The position numbers were made by a program, and so were the translations under genes. Under the pieces are notes generated by a model. It saw nothing but the letters and a program-made list of their open reading frames with translations. It was not told the DNA's origin and did no database searches. DNA of 64,000 nt from JAHRAW01 sp965226545 (lineage in GTDB: Bacteria; Pseudomonadota; Gammaproteobacteria; Arenicellales; Poriferihabitantaceae): positions 496,001 through 560,000 of the forward strand of contig OZ245364.1 of assembly GCA_965226545.1 (NCBI GenBank), written 5' to 3'. The first letter of the stretch is position 1. Each line of letters begins with the position of its first letter. Positions 1 through 7,690 of the stretch are shown here, one piece after another.

Positions 1-354
1 GGCGCGGCGATGTCGGGCACCGCGCGCACTTTGGTGTACAACCTGATTTACGGCGTCAGTCAAGGCTTCGAAAAACGCCTGACGATTGTCGGCGTCGGCT
101 ATCGCGCGCAGGCGCAAGGCGACAAATTAAATTTAACGCTCGGCTTTTCCCATCCGGTCGTGTATCAAGCGCCGGCAGGCATCAAGATTGAAACGCCAAG
201 CCAGACCGAAATCATCGTGCGCGGCGCCGATAAACAGAAGGTCGGGCAAGTCGCTGCCGAGATTCGCGCTTATCGCCCGCCCGAGCCGTATAAAGGCAAG
301 GGCATTCGCCACGCCGATGAACACGTGCGCCGCAAACAGGCGAAGAAAAAGTAA
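1..354 (+). CDS. rplF: 50S ribosomal protein L6, 3' part (5' end outside window)
   Basis: The reading frame is open from base 1 and encodes the last 117 residues of L6, a large-subunit protein near the factor-binding region. The segment GFEKRLTIVGVGYRA, the motif LGFSHPV, the stretch GADKQKVGQVAAEIRAYR and the end PEPYKGKGIRHADE are the classic C-terminal L6 signature. The first Met in view (base 10) is internal, not a start. The gene is followed 17 nt later by rplR, as expected in the spc operon. Only the upstream truncation by the window edge is abnormal. Confidence 0.97.
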   Translation, partial: GAAMSGTARTLVYNLIYGVSQGFEKRLTIVGVGYRAQAQGDKLNLTLGFSHPVVYQAPAGIKIETPSQTEIIVRGADKQKVGQVAAEIRAYRPPEPYKGKGIRHADEHVRRKQAKKK

Positions 355-371
355 CCGCACACGACCCGACG

Positions 372-731
372 ATGACAAAAGGCAAAAAACAATCCCGCTT
401 GCGCCGCGCCGCTCGTGCGCGCGCACACATTCGCCGCTTGAGCGCGCATCGATTGACGGTGCATCGCACGCCGCGCCATTTTTACGCGCAGGTCATCGCG
501 CCGAGCGGCGATAAAGTGCTGGCTGCGGCGACCACATTGGACGCCGAGTTTCGCAAGCAACACCCCAACGGCGGCAACACCGCCGCGGCCGACGCCTTGG
601 GCAAGATATTGGCCGACAAAGCCAAAGCCGCCGGCATCGAACAGGTCGCGTTTGACCGCTCGGGGTTTCGCTATCACGGGCGCGTCAAGGCGTTCGCCGA
701 AGCCGCGCGCGGCGGCGGATTGAAGTTTTAA
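372..731 (+). CDS. rplR: 50S ribosomal protein L18
   Basis: A 119-residue protein of normal L18 length. The N-terminus is Arg/Lys-rich (RLRRAARARAHIRRL), followed by the 5S-rRNA-binding core RLTVHRTPRHFYAQVI and the ending FDRSGFRYHGRVKAFAEAARGGGLKF pattern typical of bacterial L18, which carries 5S rRNA into the large subunit. It lies between rplF and rpsE in the standard spc order. Confidence 0.97.
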   Translation: MTKGKKQSRLRRAARARAHIRRLSAHRLTVHRTPRHFYAQVIAPSGDKVLAAATTLDAEFRKQHPNGGNTAAADALGKILADKAKAAGIEQVAFDRSGFRYHGRVKAFAEAARGGGLKF

Positions 732-732
732 C

Positions 733-785
733 TTTTCCCTTTTCCCTTAACCTTTAACGTTAACCTTAACCGTTGCGGTTTTAAC
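733..785 (+). repeat. Short degenerate TTAACC-type word array in the rplR-rpsE spacer
   Basis: The gap between rplR and rpsE consists largely of variants of CTTAACC / TTTAACG / TTTTCCC repeated about every 6-7 nt. It is the first of many such locus-specific word arrays in the spacers of this window. No function can be read from it. Confidence 0.5.
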
Positions 786-795
786 CGACGAGACG

Positions 796-1314
796 ATGGC
801 AAAACCAAGAGAGCGCGATGCGACGCGCAAAGACAACTTCAAAGAGCAACTGATTAACGTCAGGCGCGTTTCCAAGGTTGTCAAAGGCGGGCGCATCTTT
901 GGCTTTTCGGCGTTGACCGTGGTCGGCGACGGCGCCGGGCGCGTCGGCATGGGGCGCGGCAAAGCGCGCGAAGTGCCGGTCGCCGTGCAAAAGGCGATGG
1001 ATGACGCGCGCCGCAACATGTTTCGCGCGCAACTCAAAGGCAAAACGCTTCAATATCCGATGAGCGGCCGGCACGGCGCCGCGCGGGTGATGTTGCGCCC
1101 GGCATCGGAAGGCACCGGCATCATCGCCGGCGGCGCAATGCGCGCGGTGTTCGAAGTGCTCGGCGTGCAAAACGTGCTGGCCAAAGTCATCGGCACGACC
1201 AATCCGGTCAATGTCACGCGCGCGACGATTGCGGCGTTGCGCGCGATGCGCGGGGCGAAATACATCGCGGCCAAACGCGGCAAGACGGTCGATGAAATTA
1301 AGCGCGGCAAGTGA
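796..1314 (+). CDS. rpsE: 30S ribosomal protein S5
   Basis: A 172-residue protein matching S5 in length and order of motifs. The N-terminal double-stranded-RNA-binding domain has VRRVSKVVKGGRIFGFSALTV and GDGAGRVGMGRGKAREVP. The C-terminal half carries GTGIIAGGAMRAVFEVLGVQNVLAK. S5 lines the mRNA entry channel and contributes to decoding accuracy. It is followed by an unusually long spacer of 189 nt before rpmD; in most bacteria these genes nearly touch. Confidence 0.98.
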   Translation: MAKPRERDATRKDNFKEQLINVRRVSKVVKGGRIFGFSALTVVGDGAGRVGMGRGKAREVPVAVQKAMDDARRNMFRAQLKGKTLQYPMSGRHGAARVMLRPASEGTGIIAGGAMRAVFEVLGVQNVLAKVIGTTNPVNVTRATIAALRAMRGAKYIAAKRGKTVDEIKRGK

Positions 1315-1320
1315 CGCGTT

Positions 1321-1404
1321 GATTCGAACTTCACTCGAACTTTCTTAACTCGAACTTTATTCGAACTACATTCGAACTACATTCGAACTACATTCGAACT
1401 TTAT
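1321..1404 (+). repeat. TCGAACT word array inside the spc operon
   Basis: About eight imperfect copies of a unit around ATTCGAACT(ACA) with a period near 12 nt lie between rpsE and rpmD; three central copies (about 1358-1395) are almost identical. The 5' copies diverge progressively (CACTCGAACTTTC, TTAACTCGAAC). The array is strongly expected to be transcribed with the ribosomal genes. There is no ORF, tRNA-like fold or IS end in it. Confidence 0.75.
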
Positions 1405-1503
1405 TCACGCTTTATTGTGATGCGTCTCGATGCACGCGTGTTAATTTTCCAAGTTAACTTTAACGATTCATTAACATTTAAACGAGCGACTTAACCGGCG
1501 ACG

Positions 1504-1704
1504 ATGATGGCGGACAAAACAGTGCAAGTAACCTTGGTGCGCAGTTTGCACGGGCGGTTGAAAAAACACCGCGCCTGTGCGCGCGGGCTTGGCTTGCGGC
1601 GCATGCATCAACGCGTCGAAGTCGCCGACACGCCGCAAAACCGCGGCATGATTAACAAAATCGCCTATATGCTCAAATGCGAGCCGGGCGGGGAGTCGAA
1701 GTGA
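1504..1704 (+). CDS. rpmD: 50S ribosomal protein L30
   Basis: A short protein (66 residues from the first ATG, 65 from the second at 1507) with the L30 pattern VQVTLVRSLHGR, then GLGLRRMHQRVEVADTP and RGMINKIAYML. L30 is a small, non-universal large-subunit protein. It sits between rpsE and rplO as usual but is flanked by long repeat-filled spacers on both sides (189 and 150 nt). The start is ambiguous between two adjacent Met codons. Confidence 0.93.
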   Translation: MMADKTVQVTLVRSLHGRLKKHRACARGLGLRRMHQRVEVADTPQNRGMINKIAYMLKCEPGGESK

Positions 1705-1737
1705 CGTTTCCGTTAGCAACGTTTCGGCAAGTGACAT

Positions 1738-1829
1738 TTCGAAGTCGCGCGGTTGCGGCGTGCACTGTGCGACATACTGTGCGGTGTACTGTTCGATTAA
1801 CGTTGCGATGAACTGTGCGATGAATTTAA
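1738..1829 (+). repeat. Degenerate ACTGTGCGA word array between rpmD and rplO
   Basis: Variants of (C)ACTGTGCGA, TACTGTGCGG, TACTGTTCGA and AACTGTGCGATGA recur at roughly 10-14 nt through the 150-nt spacer. The theme word differs from that of the previous spacer but resembles the CACTGT arrays near 29 kb and 51.8 kb. Confidence 0.6.
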
Positions 1830-1854
1830 CCAACGCCTTGGGCGCAAAAAGACA

Positions 1855-2388
1855 ATGCGATTGAACACACTTAAACCGGCGGTCGGCGCCAAGCGCGCGC
1901 GCAAACGAGTCGCGCGCGGACGCGGCTCAGGCAGCGGCGGCACCGCCGGGCGCGGCGACAAGGGGCAGAAATCGCGCTCCGGCGGCTATCACAAAGTCGG
2001 CTTCGAAGGCGGGCAGATGCCGTTGCAACGCAGGCTGCCAAAGCGCGGCTTTCGCTCGGCGGTCAATCGCCACGCGGCTGAAGTGCGCCTGCATTCGTTG
2101 GCGAAAGTCGACGGTGATGTCGCCGATTTGGAATCGCTCAAACGCGCCGGCGTGCTCGGCGCGCACATCGACCGCGCCAAGGTGATTTTATCCGGCGCGA
2201 TTGACCGCGCGGTTACCGTGCGCGGGCTCGGCGCAACCCGCGGCGCGCGCGCGGCGATTGAAAAAGCCGGCGGCAAGGTCGAAGACGCAGTCGCCCCATC
2301 GCAAACCAAACCCGCGGGCAAGTTGGTAAAAAAACCCGCATCCGAGCGTGTATCGAAGCGCGCATCCAAACCCGAGAAAGAGGCGTAA
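1855..2388 (+). CDS. rplO: 50S ribosomal protein L15 with C-terminal extension
   Basis: The N-terminal Gly/Arg-rich segment (GRGSGSGGTAGRGDKGQKSRSG) followed by GFEGGQMPLQRRLPKRGF is the L15 signature. The C-terminal globular part ends near residue 148. The protein continues for about 30 further residues that are Lys/Ser/Ala-rich (KPASERVSKRASKPEKEA), giving 177 residues against about 144 in Escherichia coli. The rplQ product in this operon has a much longer extension of similar character. secY starts 6 nt after the stop. Confidence 0.96.
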   Translation: MRLNTLKPAVGAKRARKRVARGRGSGSGGTAGRGDKGQKSRSGGYHKVGFEGGQMPLQRRLPKRGFRSAVNRHAAEVRLHSLAKVDGDVADLESLKRAGVLGAHIDRAKVILSGAIDRAVTVRGLGATRGARAAIEKAGGKVEDAVAPSQTKPAGKLVKKPASERVSKRASKPEKEA

Positions 2389-2394
2389 TCGATT

Positions 2395-3729
2395 ATGGCG
2401 CAAGGCGCATTAACCCCGGGGCTGTTCGGCAATTTGTCCGAGTTAAAACAGCGCATCTTATTCGTGCTCGGCGCGATGGTGGTGTTTCGCATCGGCGCGC
2501 ATGTGCCGGTGCCGGGCGTCGACCCGACCGCGTTGGCGGCGTTGTTCGAACAAACCAAAGGGTCGATCGTGCAGGTGTTCAATATGTTTTCCGGCGGCGC
2601 GCTCAGTCGGCTGTCGGTGCTTGCGCTTGGCGTGATGCCGTACATTTCGGCGTCGATTATCATGCAGATGATGAGCGCGGTGGTGCCGCAACTCGAGCAA
2701 CTTAAAAAAGAGGGCGAAGCCGGGCGGCGCAAAATCACCCAATACACGCGGTATTTCACCGTGGTGCTGGCGTTGTTTCAGGGGCTGGGCATCGCCGTCG
2801 CCGTCGAAAGCCAGCAAATCGGCGGCAACCCGGTGATTCTGATTCCCGGCATCGGCTTCAAAATCACCACCGCGGCAACCTTGGTCGCCGGCACGATGTT
2901 TTTGGTGTGGCTGGGCGAACAGATTTCCGAACGCGGCATCGGCAACGGCATCTCGCTGATTATCTTCGGCTCGATTGTCGCCGGCTTGCCGTCGGCGGTC
3001 GCCGGCACCTTGGAGTTGGCGCGCACCGGCGCGTTTTCGCCGATAGGCGTGCTGGCGTTGTTTGTCGGGGCGGTCGCGGTTACTTATTTCGTCGTATTCG
3101 TCGAACGCGGTCAACGGCGCATCACGGTCAACTACGCCAAACGTCAGCAAGGGCGGAAGATGATGGCCGGGCAAAGCAGCCACCTGCCGCTGAAACTCAA
3201 CATGGCCGGCGTCATCCCGCCGATTTTTGCATCGAGTTTAATCCTCTTCCCGGCCAGCCTCGGCAGTTGGTTTGGGCAGGCCGAAGGGATGGGCTGGCTG
3301 CGCGACATGGCCACGACACTGCAGCCCGGGCAACCGGTGTATACCCTTTTATACGGCGGCATGATTGTGTTTTTCTGCTTCTTTTACACCGCAATGGTGT
3401 TCAACCCCAACGACATCGCCGACAATTTAAAACGCTCCGGCGCGTTCATCCCCGGCATTCGCCCGGGCGCGCAAAGCGCAAAATACATCGACGGCGTGGT
3501 GTCCAAGTTAACCTTGGTCGGGGCGATTTACATCACCTTTGTGTGTTTGATTCCCGAGTTTCTCATCGTGCAGTGGAGCGTGCCGTTTTATTTCGGCGGC
3601 ACTTCGCTTTTGATTATCGTCGTGGTGACGATGGATTTAATCGCGCAGGTGCAGTCGCATCTGATGTCGCGCCAATATGAGAGCATCCTGAAAAAATCAT
3701 CGCTGGCGCGGCCGCAAGGCATTCGCTAA
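2395..3729 (+). CDS. secY: Protein translocase subunit SecY
   Basis: A 444-residue multispanning membrane protein, the channel subunit of the Sec translocon. Recognisable segments include RILFVLGAMVVFRIGAHVPVPG at the first helix, GVMPYISASIIMQMM, GEQISERGIGNGISLIIF, VERGQRRI in the cytoplasmic loop, and the C-terminal NPNDIADNLKRSGAFIPGIRPG followed by LMSRQYES. Length and motif order are normal. It lies in the standard position between rplO and rpmJ. Confidence 0.98.
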   Translation: MAQGALTPGLFGNLSELKQRILFVLGAMVVFRIGAHVPVPGVDPTALAALFEQTKGSIVQVFNMFSGGALSRLSVLALGVMPYISASIIMQMMSAVVPQLEQLKKEGEAGRRKITQYTRYFTVVLALFQGLGIAVAVESQQIGGNPVILIPGIGFKITTAATLVAGTMFLVWLGEQISERGIGNGISLIIFGSIVAGLPSAVAGTLELARTGAFSPIGVLALFVGAVAVTYFVVFVERGQRRITVNYAKRQQGRKMMAGQSSHLPLKLNMAGVIPPIFASSLILFPASLGSWFGQAEGMGWLRDMATTLQPGQPVYTLLYGGMIVFFCFFYTAMVFNPNDIADNLKRSGAFIPGIRPGAQSAKYIDGVVSKLTLVGAIYITFVCLIPEFLIVQWSVPFYFGGTSLLIIVVVTMDLIAQVQSHLMSRQYESILKKSSLARPQGIR

Positions 3730-3786
3730 GCGTGATTTTCCAGTTCCGTTTTTTGTTTTCGTTAACCAATCATTGAGGACAGTGCA

Positions 3787-3900
3787 ATGAAAGTGCGGGC
3801 TTCCGTCAAGAAAATGTGCCGAAACTGCAAGATTATTCGGCGAAATCGCGTTGTGCGGGTGATTTGCACCGATCCGCGCCACAAACAACGGCAGGGCTAA
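3787..3900 (+). CDS. rpmJ: 50S ribosomal protein L36
   Basis: A 37-codon gene beginning MKVRASVKKMCRNCKIIRR and ending CTDPRHKQRQG. The Cys-X2-Cys (residues 11 and 14), Cys27 and His32 form the usual zinc-binding set of L36. AGGAC (3776-3780) lies 6 nt before the ATG and is a good ribosome-binding site. Its place after secY and before rpsM is the gammaproteobacterial arrangement. Confidence 0.96.
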   Translation: MKVRASVKKMCRNCKIIRRNRVVRVICTDPRHKQRQG

Positions 3901-3903
3901 ATG

Positions 3904-3932
3904 TTGCGCCGATGCGGTTTTTGCGGTATACT
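3904..3932 (+). promoter_or_regulatory. Predicted sigma70 promoter of the alpha operon
   Basis: TTGCGC (3904-3909), a 17-nt spacer and TATACT (3927-3932) lie just after rpmJ and about 105 nt before rpsM. In E. coli the alpha operon promoter is in the same place. A small GC-rich palindrome (GCGCGT-T5-ACGCGC, near 3935-3951) follows in the leader. Confidence 0.6.
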
Positions 3933-4036
3933 TGCGCGTTTTTTACGCGCCGATGCCCGCGTTTATCTGCGCGGCGTTGGTGCGACTGTTGGCTGGTTTG
4001 GTTTAAGCACGCCCGAGCGGCGTTTGGGTTAATACG

Positions 4037-4393
4037 ATGGCGCGAATTGCCGGCATTAACTTGCCGAATCACAAGCACATAGAAATCGGGCTGACCGCGA
4101 TTTACGGCGTCGGTCGCACGACCGCGCGCAAAATCTGCGCCGACGCCGGCGTTGCGCCGAACGTCAAGGTGCGCGATTTGGACGATGCGCAATCCGAACG
4201 ATTGCGCGCGCAGGTCACCCGCTATGCGGTCGAGGGCGATTTGCGCCGCGAAGTGTCGATGAACATCAAGCGATTGATGGATTTGGGCGTGTATCGCGGC
4301 TTGCGGCATCGGCGCGGTTTGCCGGTCAACGGGCAACGCACCAAAACCAATGCGCGCACCCGCAAGGGGCCGCGTCGCGCGGTCAAGAAATAA
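4037..4393 (+). CDS. rpsM: 30S ribosomal protein S13
   Basis: A 118-residue protein with the S13 start MARIAGINLPNHKHIEIGLT, the helix-two-turn-helix GVGRTTARKICADAGV, and the basic tail GLRHRRGLPVNGQRTKTNARTRKGPR that contacts the 30S head and P-site tRNA. It is the first gene of the alpha operon here. A 232-nt spacer separates it from rpsK, far longer than usual. Confidence 0.98.
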   Translation: MARIAGINLPNHKHIEIGLTAIYGVGRTTARKICADAGVAPNVKVRDLDDAQSERLRAQVTRYAVEGDLRREVSMNIKRLMDLGVYRGLRHRRGLPVNGQRTKTNARTRKGPRRAVKK

Positions 4394-4419
4394 TCGCGCG
4401 TTATCGATATTCGACATTT

Positions 4420-4620
4420 AAACCATCGCTACCATTGCGAAATGAATACGGCGCGCGGCGACGCATCGAAGCCCGCGCATCGAAACCCGACTCATTTTAA
4501 ATACGACACGAATACGAGACTATCGACAAATACGCCACCATTGACGCATCCGTCAATGCATTAATTCGACAGTATCGACAGTATCGAAATTATTACCGAC
4601 ATTATTAACCGAACCTAATT
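4420..4620 (+). repeat. Degenerate TATCGACA / ATACGA word array between rpsM and rpsK
   Basis: The long spacer is filled with variants of ATCGAAACC, ATACGACACGA, TATCGACAAATACG, TTCGACAGTATCGACAG and ATTATTACCGACATT. Periodicity is loose (about 9-14 nt). I see no ORF, no S4-type leader fold I could recognise and no mobile-element end. Confidence 0.55.
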
Positions 4621-4625
4621 CGCAA

Positions 4626-5024
4626 ATGGCAAAGAACGCATCCGGCAAAGCCAAGCGCCCGACCAAGGCGCGCAAGCATGTCACCGAAGGCATCGCGCAC
4701 ATCCACGCGACCTTCAACAACACGATTATCACCATCTCGGACCGCCACGGCGACACCTTGTGCTGGGCTTCGGCCGGCAATTCGGGCTTTAAAGGCTCGC
4801 GCAAGAGTACGCCGTTTGCCGCGCAAACCGCCGCCGAAAGTTGCGGACGGCGCGCGCAAGAGATGGGCGTAAAGCAACTCGAGGTCAAAATCAAAGGCCC
4901 CGGCCCGGGGCGCGAATCCGCAGTGCGTTCGCTTAATGCGCTGGGGTTCGAGATTCATTCGATATCGGATATTACGCCGATTCCGCACAACGGCTGTCGT
5001 CCGCCGAAACGCCGCCGCGTCTAA
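4626..5024 (+). CDS. rpsK: 30S ribosomal protein S11
   Basis: A 132-residue protein with the S11 hallmarks GIAHIHATFNNTIITISD, the segment WASAGNSGFKGSRKSTPFAAQ, and the C-terminal GPGPGRESAVRSLNALGFEI followed by DITPIPHNGCRPPKRRRV. S11 forms part of the platform of the small subunit. Its order with rpsM and rpsD is standard. Confidence 0.98.
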   Translation: MAKNASGKAKRPTKARKHVTEGIAHIHATFNNTIITISDRHGDTLCWASAGNSGFKGSRKSTPFAAQTAAESCGRRAQEMGVKQLEVKIKGPGPGRESAVRSLNALGFEIHSISDITPIPHNGCRPPKRRRV

Positions 5025-5072
5025 GGCGCGCGCACAACTGAAACCCCAACTTCATCGACTTGACCGACTGAC

Positions 5073-5696
5073 ATGGCAAGATACACCGGCCCAACCTGCA
5101 AACTCGCGCGGCGCGAATCGACGGATTTGTTTTTAAAAAGTCCGGCGCGCAGCATCGACGCAAAATGCAAATTCGACCGCGTGCCCGGCGTTAAGCCGTC
5201 GGCGCGCCGTCCGCGCACCACTGTATACGGCGTGCAACTGCGCGAGAAGCAAAAACTGCGCCGCATGTACGGCGTGTTGGAAAAACAGTTTCGCGGCTAT
5301 TACAAGGAAGCCGCGCGCATTTCCGGCTCGACCGGCTTGAATCTTTTGCAGTTGCTCGAGTCGCGGCTCGACAACGTCGTCTATCGAATGGGCTTTGGCG
5401 TCACCCGCGCCGAGTCGCGCCAATTGGTCAGCCATAAATCGGTGATGGTCAACGGGCGCAAGGTCAATGTCGCGTCGTATCGCGTTCAGCCGGGCGATGA
5501 GGTCGAGATTGTCGACAAAAGCAAAGTCCAGTTGCGCATTAAATCGGCGCTGGAAATCAACGAACAAATCGGTTTTGTGCAGTGGGTCGAGGTCGACATC
5601 AAGGCGGTCAAAGGGCGGTTTCGCTCGCTGCCGGAACGCGCCGATTTGCCGCCGGACATCAACGAAGCGCTGGTGGTTGCGCTTTATTCCAAATAG
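5073..5696 (+). CDS. rpsD: 30S ribosomal protein S4
   Basis: A 207-residue protein of normal S4 length, a primary 16S rRNA binder. It starts MARYTGPTCKLARREST, and the S4 RNA-binding domain contains LESRLDNVVYRMGF and ESRQLVSHKSVMVNGRKVNVASY. The end SLPERADLPPDINEALVVALYSK is typical. It lies between rpsK and rpoA. Whether it autoregulates the alpha operon as in E. coli cannot be judged from the leader. Confidence 0.98.
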   Translation: MARYTGPTCKLARRESTDLFLKSPARSIDAKCKFDRVPGVKPSARRPRTTVYGVQLREKQKLRRMYGVLEKQFRGYYKEAARISGSTGLNLLQLLESRLDNVVYRMGFGVTRAESRQLVSHKSVMVNGRKVNVASYRVQPGDEVEIVDKSKVQLRIKSALEINEQIGFVQWVEVDIKAVKGRFRSLPERADLPPDINEALVVALYSK

Positions 5697-5750
5697 CAAT
5701 CGCGCGCCGATTGTTTCAGTCGTTTACGCTCATCGCACTGCGAGGACAAG

Positions 5751-6773
5751 ATGCAAGATTCGACCATTGATTTTCTCAAGCCGCGTTTGGTGGAAGCCAA
5801 AAACATCGACGAGCGGCATTCGCGCGTCACCATCGAGCCGCTCGAGCGCGGCTTTGGGCATACGCTCGGCAATGCGTTGCGGCGCATTTTGCTGTCGTCG
5901 ATGCCCGGTTGTGCGGTGACCGAAGTGCGCATTGACGGTGTGCTGCATGAATACTCGACGCTGGACGGCGTGCAGGAGGATGTCATCGACATCCTGATGA
6001 ACTTAAAAAGTTTGGCGTTGCGCATGCACACCCGAGACGAAGTTAAGTTGCGCATCGATAAAACCGGCCCGAAAACCGGCACCTGCACGGTAACCGCGGC
6101 CGACATCGAATTGGTCGACGACATTGACGTGGTCGACCCGAATCATTTAATTGCGACGCTTTCGAAAAACGCCGCATTGAAAATGGAATTCACCGTGCGC
6201 CGCGGACGCGGTTATCAAACCGCCGAAAGCCGCCTGCAGGAACCCGATGAATCGCGCCCGGTCGGGGTGATTTATCTCGATGCATCGTTCAGCCCGATTC
6301 ACAAAATCGCCTATGAGGTCGAAGCCGCGCGGGTTGGGCAGCGCACCGATTTGGATAGGTTGGTGATTGACATCCAATCCAACGGTTCGCTGGATGCGCA
6401 AGATGCGATACAACGCGCCGCGACCTTGCTGCACAATCAAATCTCGGTGTTCGTCAATCTCGAAGAGGCGATGGAATACAGCCGTGCGCATGAAGAGCCC
6501 GAAGTCGACCCGCGTTTGTTGCGCCCGGTCGATGAATTGGAATTGACCGTGCGCTCGGCGAATTGTCTCAAAGCCGAGGGGATTTATTACATCGGCGATT
6601 TGGTGATTCGCACCGAAACCGAATTGTTGAAGACGCCGAATCTCGGCAAGAAATCGCTGACCGAAATTAAGGATGTGCTGGGCGAGATGGAACTTTCGCT
6701 CGGGCAAAAAATCGAGCATTGGCCGCCGGCGTCGCTGATAACCAAACGCGACGACGCGAGCGGCGGGATTTAA
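5751..6773 (+). CDS. rpoA: DNA-directed RNA polymerase subunit alpha
   Basis: A 340-residue alpha subunit. The N-terminal dimerisation domain shows EPLERGFGHTLGNALRRILLSS and GCAVTEVRIDGVLHEYS. A linker precedes the C-terminal domain (about residues 257-325), with RSANCLKAEGIYYIGDLV, TETELLKTPNLGKKSLTEIK and VLGEMELSLG, which contacts UP elements and activators. Length is about 10 residues over E. coli owing to a short C-terminal tail. rplQ begins 2 nt after the stop. Confidence 0.98.
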   Translation: MQDSTIDFLKPRLVEAKNIDERHSRVTIEPLERGFGHTLGNALRRILLSSMPGCAVTEVRIDGVLHEYSTLDGVQEDVIDILMNLKSLALRMHTRDEVKLRIDKTGPKTGTCTVTAADIELVDDIDVVDPNHLIATLSKNAALKMEFTVRRGRGYQTAESRLQEPDESRPVGVIYLDASFSPIHKIAYEVEAARVGQRTDLDRLVIDIQSNGSLDAQDAIQRAATLLHNQISVFVNLEEAMEYSRAHEEPEVDPRLLRPVDELELTVRSANCLKAEGIYYIGDLVIRTETELLKTPNLGKKSLTEIKDVLGEMELSLGQKIEHWPPASLITKRDDASGGI

Positions 6774-6775
6774 CC

Positions 6776-7576
6776 ATGCGCCATCGAAAAACCGGGCGGC
6801 GGTTGGGGCGCACTTCGGCGCATCGCAAGGCGATGTTCGCCAACATGGCGGCGTCGTTATTCGATTATGAACGCATCAAAACCACGCTACCCAAGGCAAA
6901 AGAATTGCGCCGCGTCGCCGAGCCGTTGATTACCCTGGCCAAAACCGCCAGCGTCGCCAATCGGCGCATCGCGTTTGCGCGGCTGCGCAATCGCGCGATT
7001 GTCGGCAAGTTGTTCGATGAGTTGGCGCCGCATTTTGCCGACCGTCCGGGCGGTTATTTGCGCATCTTAAAATGCGGCAATCGCGCCGGCGACAATGCGC
7101 CGATGGCCTATGTGCAATTGGTCGGTCGCGACATCGAATCCGCGCCGAGCGAACAACCGGCGCCGGCGGATGCGCGCGGCGCAAAACGCGCGGATAAAGC
7201 CGACGATAAAGAGGTCGTCAAAGATGCCGTTAAAGATGGCAAAGACGGTAAAGACGCTGTCAAAGACGCCGTCAAAGATGGCAAAGACGGTAAAGACGCC
7301 AAACATGCGAAGTCGCAAGTCGATGCCGGTGATTCATCCGAATCCGAATCCAAAAGCGAATCCGGCGCTGAATCCAAAATCGCCAAAGTTAAAGGGCAAG
7401 CGAAAGGCGCGCCCAACACTGCGGGTAAACCTGCAGGCGTCGTTGCGAGCAAAGCCAAAGGCGCGGGCAAATCCGCAAGCGCGAATAAATCTGCGAGCAA
7501 GAACCAAGCCACAAACAAAACCCAATCCGCGCGTAAAACGCAGCCCAACAAAACCGCCAAGAGTAAAGGCAAATAA
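6776..7576 (+). CDS. rplQ: 50S ribosomal protein L17 with a roughly 145-residue low-complexity tail
   Basis: Residues 1-120 are a complete L17: MRHRKTGRRLGRTSAHRKAMFANMAASL, TTLPKAKELRRVAEPLITLAK, and GGYLRILKCGNRAGDNAPMAYVQLV. L17 proteins normally end near there (about 127 residues in E. coli). This one runs to 266 residues. The extra part has an acidic/basic block with repeated KDGKDGKD and DAVKDAVK, a short SESESKSES stretch, and then a Lys/Ala/Ser-rich segment resembling histone H1 or AlgP-like tails. The frame is intact and uninterrupted, and the terminator follows at once. The tail is predicted to be disordered and basic overall; function unknown. Confidence 0.96.
   Translation: MRHRKTGRRLGRTSAHRKAMFANMAASLFDYERIKTTLPKAKELRRVAEPLITLAKTASVANRRIAFARLRNRAIVGKLFDELAPHFADRPGGYLRILKCGNRAGDNAPMAYVQLVGRDIESAPSEQPAPADARGAKRADKADDKEVVKDAVKDGKDGKDAVKDAVKDGKDGKDAKHAKSQVDAGDSSESESKSESGAESKIAKVKGQAKGAPNTAGKPAGVVASKAKGAGKSASANKSASKNQATNKTQSARKTQPNKTAKSKGK
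7213..7302 (+). repeat. 48-nt tandem duplication encoding the KDGKDGKDAVKDAVKD block of the L17 tail
   Basis: The segment coding for KDAVKDGKDGKDAVKD is present almost twice in tandem with a 48-nt (16-codon) period, differing at a few third positions. It suggests that the tail grew by in-frame duplication. Confidence 0.75.
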
Positions 7577-7628
7577 ATGGAACTCGTCGGCAACGATTAT
7601 TTCGAGGAGCCCATCGCCGTGCCGGCGT

Positions 7629-7664
7629 AAAAAAACCCGCCCGATGTGTTGGGCGGGTTTTTTT
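7629..7664. terminator. Bidirectional Rho-independent terminator between rplQ and the coiled-coil gene
   Basis: AAAAAACCCGCCC, loop GATGTGTT, then GGGCGGGTTTTTTT form a perfect 7-bp G/C stem extended by A-T pairs, with T tracts on both strands. It ends the ribosomal operon on the plus strand and can also end the convergent gene at 7691-8575. Confidence 0.93.
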
Positions 7665-7690
7665 GTCGCCGGCGGCGGTGTTTTGCCAAC

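Noticed and set aside
7577..7630. Tiny 17-codon frame MELVGNDYFEEPIAVPA right after rplQ
   Set aside because: Too short, no independent ribosome-binding site and it runs into the terminator stem; may be chance.
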